Notes: generated by a model not told the origin, from the letters alone. DNA of 64,000 nt from an uncultured Opitutaceae bacterium (GCA_951813085.1 OX638348.1:1745627-1809626); one strand, 5' to 3'; shown: positions 18,580-28,634, counted from the stretch's first letter. Numbers and translations: made by a program.

Positions 18580-19164
18580 ATGCCTCAAACACCTCACATC
18601 TCAAAATTGCTGAAAGACGTTCGATCATGCAGCCTGTGCGCCTCTCATCTACCATTAGGGCCAAGGCCTGTTCTACAGATTAGTCCTCAGGCCAAAATCC
18701 TAATCGTCGGACAAGCGCCCGGACGCAAGGTGCACGAAACAGGTATTCCCTTCGATGACGCAAGCGGGAATCGTCTTCGAGAGTGGATGAGAATCGGCAA
18801 AGACATCTTCTACGACGAATCGAAAGTGGCCATTCTTCCTATGGGCTTCTGCTATCCCGGTACCGGAAAATCAGGCGACCTTCCGCCACGTAAAGAGTGC
18901 GCCGAGGCTTGGCGGGAATCGCTATTGTCCACGTTAACAAAGCTAAGAATCACGCTTGTAATTGGACAATACGCCCTTGCCTACCACCTCCCCAAAGCAA
19001 CCGGAACGCTTACCGAAATCGTTCGATCTTGGAAATCCTACGGCCCGAGCGTTATTCCTCTGCCCCACCCAAGCCCCCGCAACAATATTTGGCTCAAGCG
19101 AAACGAATGGTTCGAAGAGGAGGTCCTTCCTGCTCTCAGGGCGCGAGTAATTCAGTCCTTGTGA
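18580..19164 (+). CDS. uracil-DNA glycosylase family protein
   Basis: 194 residues of the small UDG-like fold found with uracil-DNA glycosylase family 4/5 relatives: SCSLCASHLPLGPRPVLQ, then ILIVGQAPGRKVHETGIPF with the GQAPG loop and a C-terminal LPHPSPRN loop with the conserved HPS. Only one CxxC pair near the N-terminus is obvious, so a full Fe-S cluster is uncertain. About 100 bp separate it from the AlkD-like gene; a 10-bp palindrome CATGTACATG (18556-18565) lies just upstream of the ATG and might be an operator. Confidence 0.82.
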   Translation: MPQTPHISKLLKDVRSCSLCASHLPLGPRPVLQISPQAKILIVGQAPGRKVHETGIPFDDASGNRLREWMRIGKDIFYDESKVAILPMGFCYPGTGKSGDLPPRKECAEAWRESLLSTLTKLRITLVIGQYALAYHLPKATGTLTEIVRSWKSYGPSVIPLPHPSPRNNIWLKRNEWFEEEVLPALRARVIQSL

Positions 19165-19262
19165 CGGGCATCGGTTGCACGTCTTCTAGAGATCGATCTC
19201 GAATCTCGACATAGAGGGGTGGCGTAATCTACCGTCGCTCCAATCCGCAAACCTACTCTGCC

Positions 19263-19679
19263 ATGAACCCAATCGAATACAAAGTCGGGAACGACTTGGA
19301 TCTAGACGCAGTAATCACTCTCTATCGCGAATCGACTCTCGGCGAGCGTCGACCCATCGAGAATCGAACTGTCATGAAATCGATGATACGCAATGCAAAT
19401 CTAATCGTTACAGCATGGGACAAAGCTCAACTAGTAGGAATCTCGCGAACCGTAACGGATTTCGCTTACCTCGCTGATCTCGCAGTCCACCAAGGCTATC
19501 AAAAAAGGGGAATCGGTACAGATCTGATTCTCCAAACGCGCAAGACGCTCGAGCCCACCTGTTTCTTAACCCTGCTTTCCGCGCCCAAAGCCAACGGGTT
19601 CTATCCTAAGCTTGGATTCGAATCCCACCCGCGGGCTTGGGTGATCGGGCCTGAATCCGATCCTGCGACGGTGCGCTAA
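19263..19679 (+). CDS. GNAT-family N-acetyltransferase
   Basis: 138 residues. The acetyl-CoA binding motif is clear: YLADLAVHQGYQKRGIGTDL (V-x-x-x-Y-Q-x-R/K-G-I-G). The C-terminal LLSAPKANGFYPKLGFE completes the fold. Substrate unknown. It lies just upstream of a frameshifted HD-domain gene on the same strand. Confidence 0.85.
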   Translation: MNPIEYKVGNDLDLDAVITLYRESTLGERRPIENRTVMKSMIRNANLIVTAWDKAQLVGISRTVTDFAYLADLAVHQGYQKRGIGTDLILQTRKTLEPTCFLTLLSAPKANGFYPKLGFESHPRAWVIGPESDPATVR

Positions 19680-19697
19680 TCAATTCCTAGACCAAGA

Positions 19698-20116
19698 ATG
19701 AACCTACCCGAAATCGTAAAATTGGCCGAGTCCATCGCTACCACCGCCCATCAAGGCCAGTTCCGCAGGGACGGCATCACTCCCTATATCGAGCCCCAAG
19801 AACGGTCGTATCCAGGGTTGGAGACGATCTCGATGCGCAGATCGTGGCTTGGCTCCACGATGTGCTGGAAGATTGTCCGGTTTCGGAATCGGAACTTGTT
19901 GAGAAAGGAATTCCAGAAAAGCACGTCGACGCCGTTAGACTCCTCACCAAGACAAAGGGAGTCGCTTATGAAGATTACCTGGAAGGCGTGGCTTCATCCG
20001 AACTCGCCTCAGTCGTGAAGATCGCCGATATGATATCGAATTTAGCCGACAATCCAACCCGTAGGCAAATTAAGAAGTACGCCCAAGGGCTCGAAAGGCT
20101 ATCGAGGAATTTCTAA
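19698..20116 (+). pseudogene. HD-domain phosphohydrolase-like protein with a one-base frameshift
   Basis: The first frame reads MNLPEIVKLAESIATTAHQG QFRRDG up to TPYIE. The match then moves to the frame one base earlier, where (H)PRTVVSRVGDDLDAQIVAW continues into LHDVLEDCPVSESELVEKG and KIADMISNLADNPT. The metal-binding HD pair (LHDVLED) lies after the shift. A single missing base at GAGCCCCAAG (19791-19800) accounts for it; GAGCACCCAAG would restore the expected IEHP. The pattern suits a small RelA/SpoT-like or general HD phosphohydrolase. Genuine frameshift or assembly error. Confidence 0.78.
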
Positions 20117-20154
20117 AACCTCGAGCGCCACCATTCGAAGGCGCCGCCTGTCCC

Positions 20155-20910
20155 CTAGTCAGCAATGGGCGCTTCACCCACGATTCTCGCATAGGTACCA
20201 TCAGCCTTGGTTCGACTGATCGCCTTGGCAAGTTCTGGCACGAGCGATGCGTGCTTCTTATTCAGATAGGTGTAAAGCAAGGCCTCATCGATGGGCTTTT
20301 CGATGATCCTAATTCCACTGCTTCGATATTTATCGCTGTCGAGAAGAAGCGTACCCGTGATATTGTCGGACATAACAACATCGATCTCACCCTTCAGGAA
20401 CAATTCGAAGGCTTCTTCAACCGTATCCAATGGAAACGGACGCTCAACGATACCTTCGATGTTGTCTTCAATAACTTTGGTTCCTTTCCTGTAACCAACA
20501 CGATAGGGCGCCAATGATTTCCAATCGCTAAGCTCTATATCCTCTTTTACGAATACGAGCTCCGGATGCGACCAAATCGCAGTCGGCACCCGAATCAAAT
20601 TGGGATACGTTTTCTCAACGCCCTCGATGCGCCACATCTCGCCATCCACCTCCCCGGAATTCGAAAGTTCGAAGCATATCTGCGACTGGTGCTTTTCCAC
20701 TACAAGTTCATACCCGAGCGGCTTGAGCGTTTCATAAATGTACTCGATTTGCTTTTGCAAATAGGGATGCTCCGGGTCCGCGCCGGTCACCAGAACGAGG
20801 CGATCCTTTGCCGTATTTGAGCACCCAAACAGGAAAGCGCAGGCAAATAACGAGACCCCCACTAGCAACCTAGCTCTAGCAACTGTAGTATTTTTCTGGA
20901 TAGTAACCAC
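20155..20910 (-). CDS. family 3 extracellular solute-binding-like lipoprotein
   Basis: 251 residues with a GTG start, signal peptide and lipobox (FACAFLFGC). The mature part has the bilobed periplasmic-binding pattern: LVLVTGADPEHPYLQKQI, YRVGYRKGTKVIEDN, FLKGEIDVVMSDNITG. It resembles SBP_bac_3 proteins, which bind amino acids or serve as sensor inputs; no ABC permease or ATPase is adjacent, so transport is not assured. It follows the sulfatase at 20933-22288 by 22 bp on the same strand, so the pair is probably co-transcribed. Confidence 0.75.
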   Translation of the reverse strand: MVTIQKNTTVARARLLVGVSLFACAFLFGCSNTAKDRLVLVTGADPEHPYLQKQIEYIYETLKPLGYELVVEKHQSQICFELSNSGEVDGEMWRIEGVEKTYPNLIRVPTAIWSHPELVFVKEDIELSDWKSLAPYRVGYRKGTKVIEDNIEGIVERPFPLDTVEEAFELFLKGEIDVVMSDNITGTLLLDSDKYRSSGIRIIEKPIDEALLYTYLNKKHASLVPELAKAISRTKADGTYARIVGEAPIAD

Positions 20911-20932
20911 TGTGGATCAGCTCCCTATTGAT

Positions 20933-22288
20933 TCAATTTCGATACTCATTGGAAAGTCGGTCTCGGATTGATCGCATCGTCTGGAATTGCTCGGGGCGCT
21001 CCGTTTTTAGGTTTCGGCGTTCGTAGGGATCCTCTTTCACGTTGAAGAGGAATTCTCCCTCAGTGGGCGTCTGCACGTACTTCCAATCATCTTCCAGTAC
21101 AGCGCTCCACGGTTGCCTTCCCAACTCGTCATGCTGCCCCAGCTCCCAGAAAAGCGTACGGGTGGCATCCTGACGGCTTTCCTCTCCGGTTATGACCCCG
21201 CTTATATCTTGTCCATCGATTCCGTCCCCAAAGTCGTTCACTCCCGCTAAGCTGCACAGGGTTGGAAATAGATCCAACGAACTGTATAGCGAATCATTCA
21301 CCTGACCGGCCCCAATCGTTCCCGGCCATCGCATGATGCAGGGAACCCGCAAGCCCCCTTCGAAAAGCGTCGCCTTGTCACCGCGGTAGGGAAGATTGCT
21401 TCCACCGTAGGTGGGATCCCCGCCATGGTCGGTTAGAAAAATGACCAAGGTGTTCTCCTTGAGACCTTGAGCATCGAGCGCGGCGATCACCTTTCCCACT
21501 CCGTCGTCCAACGAAACCGTCATGGCTGCAAACTCGCGCCGCACCTTGTCTTCAATGTGCGATACGCGCTTCAAGTCTGCTGCTTGCGGCTGCATGATAT
21601 TAACCGGTTCCTGAACGCTCGGACTCCAGCCTTTTCCGAAATGCGGGGCGTTGTACGCAAGGTATAGAAAGAAGGGCTTTTCGTTTGATTCTCGATCTTC
21701 TATAAATGAGATCGCTTCATCGGTAATGAGCTCGGTCGCATACCCATTTTCACTCACGTGAACTTCTTGATGGTACCAATCCGGAATCACGCCGTAAGTC
21801 ATAGTGAAAAAGTCGATACACCCTCCCGTGTGCCCAATGAAAGAGTCAAAGCCATGCCGCGTCGGCAGAAGATCCTTGCTTCCGTGGCCCAAGTGCCACT
21901 TCCCTATCAACGCCGTGTCGTAGCCCGAGTCACGCAGCTTAGTCGCTATCGTGGTCTCCCCCTTCTGTATCCCAACGGTCTTGTGTTCGGGCGCCATAAA
22001 CATCAAGGCGCTTAGAAGCTGATGCTGGGAGCGGCTCGGATTCCGTCCCGTGAGAAGGCCGTAGCGCGACGGTGTACAAATTGATGACGCGGAATACCAG
22101 CGCTCAAACGCGATTCCTTCCTTTGCGAGCTGATCTATATGCGGGGTTGGAATCTCGCTGCCGTAGCTGCTCAGATCATTGATCCCCTGATCATCGGTAA
22201 AAATCAATAGTATATTGGGACGCTCCGATGCGAAGCTCAATGGAAGCAAAAGCCAAATGCACAAAACCAAGGATTGAAAACGAGGCAT
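20933..22288 (-). CDS. formylglycine-dependent sulfatase
   Basis: 451 residues with signal peptide (MPRFQSLVLCIWLLLPLSFA). N-terminal metal-site motif NILLIFTDDQG and the sulfatase signature SSICTPSRYGLLTGR, where the Cys is the residue converted to formylglycine. KWHLGH and LVIFLTDHGGD provide further active-site residues. Acts on sulfated substrates in the periplasm or outside the cell, plausibly marine polysaccharides. Transcribed with the solute-binding gene downstream; divergent from the aldo/keto reductase at 22413. Confidence 0.92.
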   Translation of the reverse strand: MPRFQSLVLCIWLLLPLSFASERPNILLIFTDDQGINDLSSYGSEIPTPHIDQLAKEGIAFERWYSASSICTPSRYGLLTGRNPSRSQHQLLSALMFMAPEHKTVGIQKGETTIATKLRDSGYDTALIGKWHLGHGSKDLLPTRHGFDSFIGHTGGCIDFFTMTYGVIPDWYHQEVHVSENGYATELITDEAISFIEDRESNEKPFFLYLAYNAPHFGKGWSPSVQEPVNIMQPQAADLKRVSHIEDKVRREFAAMTVSLDDGVGKVIAALDAQGLKENTLVIFLTDHGGDPTYGGSNLPYRGDKATLFEGGLRVPCIMRWPGTIGAGQVNDSLYSSLDLFPTLCSLAGVNDFGDGIDGQDISGVITGEESRQDATRTLFWELGQHDELGRQPWSAVLEDDWKYVQTPTEGEFLFNVKEDPYERRNLKTERPEQFQTMRSIRDRLSNEYRN

Positions 22289-22412
22289 AAGCTACAATGT
22301 CAAAGCGCACGGCAAGGGATCAAGCTTCTATGCGTTTGACCGAACGCTCGATGCAGCAAGTCTTCCCTTGCGTCAATCGAGTCGTCAGATAGATCTTTTG
22401 TTGGCTACCTTT

Positions 22413-23471
22413 ATGAAAAACCGATATTTAGGAAACTCTGGTCTCGCTGTTTCACGCGTTTGCCTAGGAACCATGACCTTCGGCAATAAGAGCTGGGGAT
22501 GCGACGAAAGCGCCTCTCAAGCCCTGCTCGACGCTTACCTCGATGCGGGTGGAAACTTCATCGATACGGCTGATCTTTACGCGGAAACGGTCTCCGAATC
22601 GATTTTGGGAAACATCCTAAAAGGCAAAGATCGCGACTCACTCGTGATCGCATCCAAATGCTGGTTTCCCGTAGGCGATACTCCCAATGCGCGGGGCCTG
22701 TCTCGCAAGCATATCGTTGAGGCCTGCGAAGCTTCCCTCAAGCGCATGCAGCTAGACCACATCGACCTCTATCAAATTCACGGCCCCGATCCCTACACGC
22801 CCATCGAGGAAACCATGAGCGCCCTGGATGATTTGGTCCGGTCCGGAAAAGTTCGATACATCGGTTGCTCTAATTTATACGCTTGGCAAATCGTGAAAGC
22901 CAATGCGGTCGCGCGTCAATGCAACTATGCTCCTTTCATTTCAGGACAGTATCTCTACAACTTGATCCGGCGCGATATTGAAACCGAGATACTGCCCGCG
23001 TGCGTCGATCAAGGAATGGGCATTCTTTGCTGGAGCCCCTTGGCGAGTGGATTGCTTACAGGCAAATATCGCGGCGTTGACATTCCCGATCCAGGACTGC
23101 GATTCAAGGAGGTCGGAGAAATTCTAAACGACCGCTTTATCTGGAAAGAGGCCTTGGAACTCGTGGATTTAGTGTGCGAGATTGGCCAAGACCTTGGCAA
23201 GAGCCCGGTTACGGTCGCGCTCTCCTGGATACTGAAAGACTATGCCATTACCTCAGTGCTAGCCGGCGCCCGCAACGTCGAGCAACTCGCTCCCTCGCTT
23301 GAATCCGGTGAATGGGACCTGCCCGATGAGCAATGCGAACGCCTCACGGCAAAGCTCCCTCGAGAGCACGGGTACCCCTGCGATTGGATGAAAATCGCCT
23401 TGCTCCCCAATTTCACTAAAACGGAATTCGAACCCAATCGCGCTCTGCGGTTTCCGCCGCTAATAAACTAA
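22413..23471 (+). CDS. aldo/keto reductase
   Basis: 352 residues from the ATG at 22413, chosen because the family starts MKNRYLGNSGLAVSRVCLGT. Residues FIDTADLYAE contain the catalytic Asp and Tyr, ASKCWF the Lys, and DLYQIHGPD the His of the AKR tetrad. The C-terminal NADPH region reads LAGARNVEQLAPSLES. Reduces or oxidises a carbonyl, often a sugar, with NADPH. The frameshifted MFS transporter follows 21 bp downstream, suggesting a former sugar uptake and conversion pair. Confidence 0.9.
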   Translation: MKNRYLGNSGLAVSRVCLGTMTFGNKSWGCDESASQALLDAYLDAGGNFIDTADLYAETVSESILGNILKGKDRDSLVIASKCWFPVGDTPNARGLSRKHIVEACEASLKRMQLDHIDLYQIHGPDPYTPIEETMSALDDLVRSGKVRYIGCSNLYAWQIVKANAVARQCNYAPFISGQYLYNLIRRDIETEILPACVDQGMGILCWSPLASGLLTGKYRGVDIPDPGLRFKEVGEILNDRFIWKEALELVDLVCEIGQDLGKSPVTVALSWILKDYAITSVLAGARNVEQLAPSLESGEWDLPDEQCERLTAKLPREHGYPCDWMKIALLPNFTKTEFEPNRALRFPPLIN

Positions 23472-23492
23472 AGGGGCATCCTTCTCCAGTAT

Positions 23493-24739
23493 ATGCCTAC
23501 TCCGCTCGAAACTCCCGTTAGGAGCGAGCCGCAGAAGTGGCCGATCATGATTGCCTTCGCCCTGATTTGGGGCGCGCTCATGACCACCGAGCAACTTTCG
23601 ATCCATCTGCTGCCATTGACCATCAAGGAGTTCACTTCTAGCACCACAATCCTAGGACTCCTTCTCTTCGTCAATCGCGCCTTTGGCTTCATCGCCCAAC
23701 CCTTGGTGGGGATTCTCAGCGACAAGATCTGGACGCCCATCGGACGCAGAGCCTTTTTCCTCATAACGGGAGCTCCTATCGTCGCCATTTGCCTGTGGCT
23801 AATTCCGGAAGCGCGGTTCCTTTGGCACATCGTTGTTTTGATTGTAGTGTATCAATTCTTTCAGGACATTCTTTGGGGATCGTGCTCGCCGACCTCTTTC
23901 CACCGAAGCAGCGCCTTTTCGTTTCCGGAATGCTCATCACTGCCGGCCAGTTCACCACTTTCATTTTTCTCGACTATGGAATGGGAAAGGTCGATGCCGA
24001 CAAGCTATATAGAATAGTCGCAGTCATTCAGGTCGTATTGGTTTCGGGCCTTTCCTTTTTTTTCAACGAACGCCCTGTCGAAAAAGTGGATCGTCCCAAG
24101 CTAGGGGTGAAACGATACATCTCGGATCTCATGGGGCATCCAATTCGGCGACGTTTCGCCACGCTCTATTCTTCACTTTCCGTCCTAATGAATGTCGCAG
24201 TGACAGGTGGTTTTCTTGTACTATTCGCGAAAGAGAACTTAGGCGTTTCCAAAGAGGACTATGGCAGCACGTTTTCCGTATCCACCATTGGGCCCCTATT
24301 TCTCTCAGTCCCTTTCGCAATCGTCGTAGAACGGTACCTTTCCAAGCAACTGGCCCTTCTGGTCGGTATCGCTGCTCTCATCACCGCGCTAGCCATCGGC
24401 TGGACTGCCGAGTCCATGGACGCGCTCTATTGGCTGGCGATCCTTTGGGGAATCGGCTACATGATCACGATCGTAACTTTCAAGCCCTTCTTTTCCGAAT
24501 ACGTCCCGAAGGACATTATCGGGCAAGTAAGCGGAGCGTTAAACATTTGCTGGGGGCTAGGCGGAGCGGTAGCAGTGCTTGGAGGAGCCTTGCTCATTGA
24601 GCATGCATTCGATGACAACTATCGATCCATATTTCCAATGGCCCTAGCAATGGGGCTCGTGTCGATCTATCTAGCCGCGCGCATCCCCGACAAGCGATTC
24701 CAGGAAAGAAAGCAAACACCAAAATCGCTTGATCGATGA
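23493..24739 (+). pseudogene. MFS (GPH/sugar-cation-symporter-like) transporter with a one-base frameshift
   Basis: The first 130 residues (IAFALIWGALMTTEQLSIHL, NRAFGFIAQPLVGILSDKIW, PIGRRAFFLITG) are in one frame up to YQFFQDILWG. The rest (IVLADLFPPKQRLFVSGML, YMITIVTFKPFFSEYVP, GQVSGALNICWGLGGAVAVL) is in the next. The two halves join perfectly if the GGGG at 23875-23878 were GGGGG. About 12 membrane segments would result. It follows the aldo/keto reductase by 21 bp. Homopolymer length error in assembly and real decay are both possible. Confidence 0.82.
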
Positions 24740-25180
24740 TCTGCCGTTCAAGCGAAGCGGCTAGAAGCAATAGTTTCAACCGCGGAGCTCACGGAGGAAT
24801 GGAGGGCCTCAATAAACGCTCTAATTGCAGGTCACTGGCAATCAAGCAGTAGCCTGCCTAATTTACGCGGGCTAGGCGCTCCACCGATAACAAATCAGGT
24901 TCGTATACGATAAAAAAATATCGGTCCAATCTAGTTGACCACACTTCAAGATTTCATTCCATTACGGAGCTATCCTTGACTAATACAGCTCTGCAAACCC
25001 CTTAGAGCACGCAAGTTAATCTATTGTATCTAGATGGATATTGCTTGGTTTGTCATACCTACCACCTGTCCAATTTAGAGAACTCTGTGGCTATACCTAT
25101 TCAAGCACCCCTAACAATTAAATAGCCTATAGGCTATACACGAGGGTTTTTCAGGACCCTTCCATAACCAATACCTACTA
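24740..25180. other. long leader/promoter region upstream of the TonB receptor
   Basis: 440 bp without a supported gene. It contains a 16-bp perfect palindrome at 25122-25137, listed separately, and the word GGCTATAC both at about 25089 and within that palindrome. No tRNA or small ORF is convincing. Confidence 0.5.
25122..25137. promoter_or_regulatory. 16-bp perfect palindrome, candidate operator
   Basis: ATAGCCTATAGGCTAT is its own reverse complement and lies 43 bp before the ATG of the TonB receptor at 25181. A related half-site (GGCTATACCTATT) occurs about 35 bp upstream. Size and position suit a dimeric regulator's site controlling the receptor; which regulator is unknown. Confidence 0.4.
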
Positions 25181-28100
25181 ATGAACATCAATGAAACTAC
25201 CCCTCCCAGGAATGTCTCGACATCCCTGATACGCTTCGGACTTACGACTTCGCTGGCGCTTACCGTTTGGACGACACACATCTTTTCACAAGATTCTGGC
25301 AACAGTGAAGAGGTTTACACCTTGTCTCCCTTCGCAGTTAGTGCGGCAGATGAAACCGGTTATGCGGCTACGTCCACTCTGGCCGGAACTCGCCTGAAGA
25401 CCGACCTTGGCGACCTTCCCAATTCCATTACGGTTGCGACCAAGGAGCTAATGGAGGACTTGAACGTCACTGACGCTACCAATCTCCTTCCTTTTCTAGG
25501 AAATATTGAGACCTCAGGAGCTGACGGTACCTATTCCGGTGGAAACACCGCGGGAACCGTTGTACTGGAAGGCCTAAACCGGAACCCTGAGAACAACAAT
25601 CGTATCCGTGGTTTGGCCAGCGCGGATGCTTCCCGGAACTACATGCCGACTAGCATCGGATTCGATTCCTACAACACTGATCGCGTTACGGTAAACCGCG
25701 GTCCCAATTCGATTCTCTTCGGTCTTGGCTCCCCTGGCGGAATTATCGATGCCACTACCTTTTCAGCGAATCTAGCAACCCGCAATAAAGTTGAATTCAC
25801 CATCGGCTCCTTCGGCAGCTACCGCTTCAATTTTGACGTGGAACGTATGCTGGTCGAAGACAAGTTCGGTATTCGCGTTGCCGGTCTGATGGACAAGCAA
25901 AAATGGAGGCAAGACTTCTCTTTCGAAGAAGATCAGCGCCTGACGATCACCGCGGTCTATAAGCCGTTCCCGAACGCAAACCTTCGCGCGAGTTACGAAA
26001 CGGGTGAAATTGACGCACGTCGACCACGCCCTAACGCACCCGGCGACGGAGGCGTTACCCGCTGGTGGGATCCAGCGTTCAGCCAAGTGACTCACAGTCC
26101 ATTTGACGACGAGTTCGGCACAATTGACCGCGACATCGTCCGCGCGCCTGGAGCCTGGTTTTTCCAACCTGCAGTCGTCTATGAAGGCGATGGTGGTGAG
26201 CCCACTCGCTTAAACTACGCTTGGGAGGATACTGTCAGAGAAGGAAGTCGCTTTCGCACATATACAGTTGGTCTCACCAAGGGAAATCAGTGGTACCCCT
26301 CTCCAACTGCAGCCGCATCAGGGATTGAATTCGGGTCATTTTTCCAAGACGAGGAAATCGTTGACCGTTCTGTATTTGATTGGGTTGAAAGACGCCTTGA
26401 CGGACCCAACGCATTTGAGCGCGAAGATTTCGACGTGATCAATGCCAGCTATGACCAGTCTTGGGACTACGATTTAGGTTCTTACGGATTCGAGCTCTCC
26501 TACATGGAAGAGAATATGGAGCGAGGCTGGTTTGACCTCCTTGGAGGAGGCCGTGGCTACTTCATAACAATGGACATCAACACCACGCTGAACTGGGGTG
26601 CTCCCAATCCCAATTTCGGTCGCCCCTACGTCGCTTCTCAAAACTCACGTCAGCAAAACGATATCAACCGCAATGTGATGAGAGGGACAGCGTTCTACGA
26701 ACTGAATCTCAAACAAGCTGACGGAGATATCTGGAAGTGGTTTGGTCGTCATACTGGCACCATCTTCGGCCAAGAGTACGAAGTGGACAGAGGCACCATA
26801 AACGGGCGTAACCTGGTAGACCCCGCTTACTTAGCTGCATCGCAAAACGGATCCACCAACCTCAACTCCGGAGGAGCGAATGCTCGTACTCAGTTTTTCG
26901 TTGGTCCTAGCTTAGCCGGAGCTAGCACTCACGTCGGCGCAAACCTTCCGGGAATCACCAATGTGCTTCGCACAGACGCGACAACCGGTTGGTATTTCGA
27001 TGAGAGCGCCGGCGGCGACGGAAGCGATGGAGCCTGGGCGACCATGCCGGTCATGATCGGTGACGTTCGGGACGACGCGACCTTTTACAATCAAATCGTT
27101 AGCGAATCCCTAAACCGCCAGGTTACCGATTCCGAAGCCTACGTCCACCAAGCTTACTTCTTCGAACAGGAATGGCTGGTCGGAACTTGGGGTCGCAGAA
27201 CAGACAAGGTTACTTCATTCGGAGGAAGTTCTTCGAGAGATGCCAGGAACTTAATCGACCTAGCTTCTCGCCAACTAAACACTTCACCTACAGGCACACC
27301 ATTCGAAGCGACAACCGAAACCTTCGGCGCTGTGCTACATGTTCCCGAGTTCGTTCCCCTACCAGAGGGAGTAGACCTCTCTTTACACTGGGGTGAATCC
27401 GAAAACTTTCAGATTTCAGCGCCACGTATTAATGTATTCGGTGATTTGATACCTCCACCTCAGGGCACAACCACCGACGAAGGATTCAGCATTGGCCTAT
27501 TCGAAAGAAAGCTATACATGAAGTTTAACTGGTACGAAACGGTTGCGGGTAACGTATCTTTCAATTACCCAGGCTTCCTATTTGAAGCTGATCGTCGTAT
27601 CATAGCCTACAATACGCAGGAAGCGCGTGACGCTGCTGGATACGTTGGACCGCCAGACTTCTACAAGACCCTAACGGACTGGCAAATCGTTCCTGACTCA
27701 GGAACGGATAGCGGACAAGCCGTCCAACAAACGCCCACAAGCTTCGCATTGCGGGACACCCAAAGTACAGCTTCAGAGGGTAAAGAGATCGATATCATCT
27801 ACAATCCTGCAAGCAACTGGCGCATCTCCCTTAACATCTCGCAACAGGAAGCGACCACCAGCAACATTGCTCCCTCAACGATCAAGTACCTAACTTATCG
27901 TATCGATGAGTGGACCAATCCGAGCAACCCTGCATCTTTCCTAATCGCAGACGAATCGGACCAGCCTGAAAATGTTCGCATTTACGATACGCTCCTCAAT
28001 CAGCTCAACAGCTCCCTGGCCCGCGAAGGCCAGCTTGTAGGCGAGCTTCGCGAATGGAGATGGAACTTAGCGACCAACTATCGGTTTGAAGAAGATTCAA

Positions 28101-28438
28101 ACCTAGGTGGCTGGAACGTAGGAGGCGCATTCCGCTGGGAAGACAGCAAAGCCGTTGGATACCCGATTACCAATCAGCAAGTGGATGGACAAACCTTGGC
28201 GCTTCCCGATCTATCACGCCCTTACACCGATCAGTCCATCGAAAGACTCGATCTATGGGTTGGGTACAATACCAAGATATTCGACGACAAAGTAGACTGG
28301 AGACTACAGCTCAACCTCCACAACGCGTTGGGAGGCGGCGACATTATAACCACCGTAGTCCAGCCAAACGGCAGCCCTCGCTCGGTTATGTGGCGAGAAG
28401 GACGCACCTTCCGTCTGCGCTCAACCTTCGAATTCTAA
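25181..28438 (+). CDS. TonB-dependent receptor (large Opitutia type)
   Basis: 1,085 residues. Signal peptide, then the lineage-typical mature N-terminus EEVYTLSPFAVSAADETGY, plug domain with RIRGLASADASRNYM and RVTVNRGPNSILFGLGSPGG, and a long beta-barrel ending in an aromatic residue (FRLRSTFEF). Receptors of this kind import oligosaccharides or other large nutrients across the outer membrane using TonB energy; they lack the SusD partner of Bacteroidetes. A strong terminator follows (28467-28498). Substrate not readable. It is a useful intact reference for the broken paralogue at 47379-49655. Confidence 0.93.
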   Translation: MNINETTPPRNVSTSLIRFGLTTSLALTVWTTHIFSQDSGNSEEVYTLSPFAVSAADETGYAATSTLAGTRLKTDLGDLPNSITVATKELMEDLNVTDATNLLPFLGNIETSGADGTYSGGNTAGTVVLEGLNRNPENNNRIRGLASADASRNYMPTSIGFDSYNTDRVTVNRGPNSILFGLGSPGGIIDATTFSANLATRNKVEFTIGSFGSYRFNFDVERMLVEDKFGIRVAGLMDKQKWRQDFSFEEDQRLTITAVYKPFPNANLRASYETGEIDARRPRPNAPGDGGVTRWWDPAFSQVTHSPFDDEFGTIDRDIVRAPGAWFFQPAVVYEGDGGEPTRLNYAWEDTVREGSRFRTYTVGLTKGNQWYPSPTAAASGIEFGSFFQDEEIVDRSVFDWVERRLDGPNAFEREDFDVINASYDQSWDYDLGSYGFELSYMEENMERGWFDLLGGGRGYFITMDINTTLNWGAPNPNFGRPYVASQNSRQQNDINRNVMRGTAFYELNLKQADGDIWKWFGRHTGTIFGQEYEVDRGTINGRNLVDPAYLAASQNGSTNLNSGGANARTQFFVGPSLAGASTHVGANLPGITNVLRTDATTGWYFDESAGGDGSDGAWATMPVMIGDVRDDATFYNQIVSESLNRQVTDSEAYVHQAYFFEQEWLVGTWGRRTDKVTSFGGSSSRDARNLIDLASRQLNTSPTGTPFEATTETFGAVLHVPEFVPLPEGVDLSLHWGESENFQISAPRINVFGDLIPPPQGTTTDEGFSIGLFERKLYMKFNWYETVAGNVSFNYPGFLFEADRRIIAYNTQEARDAAGYVGPPDFYKTLTDWQIVPDSGTDSGQAVQQTPTSFALRDTQSTASEGKEIDIIYNPASNWRISLNISQQEATTSNIAPSTIKYLTYRIDEWTNPSNPASFLIADESDQPENVRIYDTLLNQLNSSLAREGQLVGELREWRWNLATNYRFEEDSNLGGWNVGGAFRWEDSKAVGYPITNQQVDGQTLALPDLSRPYTDQSIERLDLWVGYNTKIFDDKVDWRLQLNLHNALGGGDIITTVVQPNGSPRSVMWREGRTFRLRSTFEF

Positions 28439-28466
28439 AATCAAAGAGAATTACATTTTTAGTACG

Positions 28467-28498
28467 AGCTCGGACGCGGTTGCGTCCGAGCTTTTTTC
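28467..28498 (+). terminator. rho-independent terminator of the TonB receptor gene
   Basis: An 11-bp perfect stem (AGCTCGGACGC with GCGTCCGAGCT), GGTT loop, then a run of T. It starts 29 bp after the receptor stop, so receptor and downstream CxxCH/TPR gene have separate transcripts. Confidence 0.92.
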
Positions 28499-28634
28499 TT
28501 TGCCAAAGCCTTATCCCATTGCAGAAGCCGAAACTCAATAGGACCAAGGTCAATTTCCCTCCTGCATTTAAATACTTCCGGAGATGCATCCTTGCCCAAA
28601 CGGGATTGCTTTGCAGACTTCGAAACGCAATCAG

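Noticed and set aside
24740-25180. Possible tRNA or riboswitch in the long leader
   Set aside because: No cloverleaf, T-loop consensus or known aptamer core could be found by eye.
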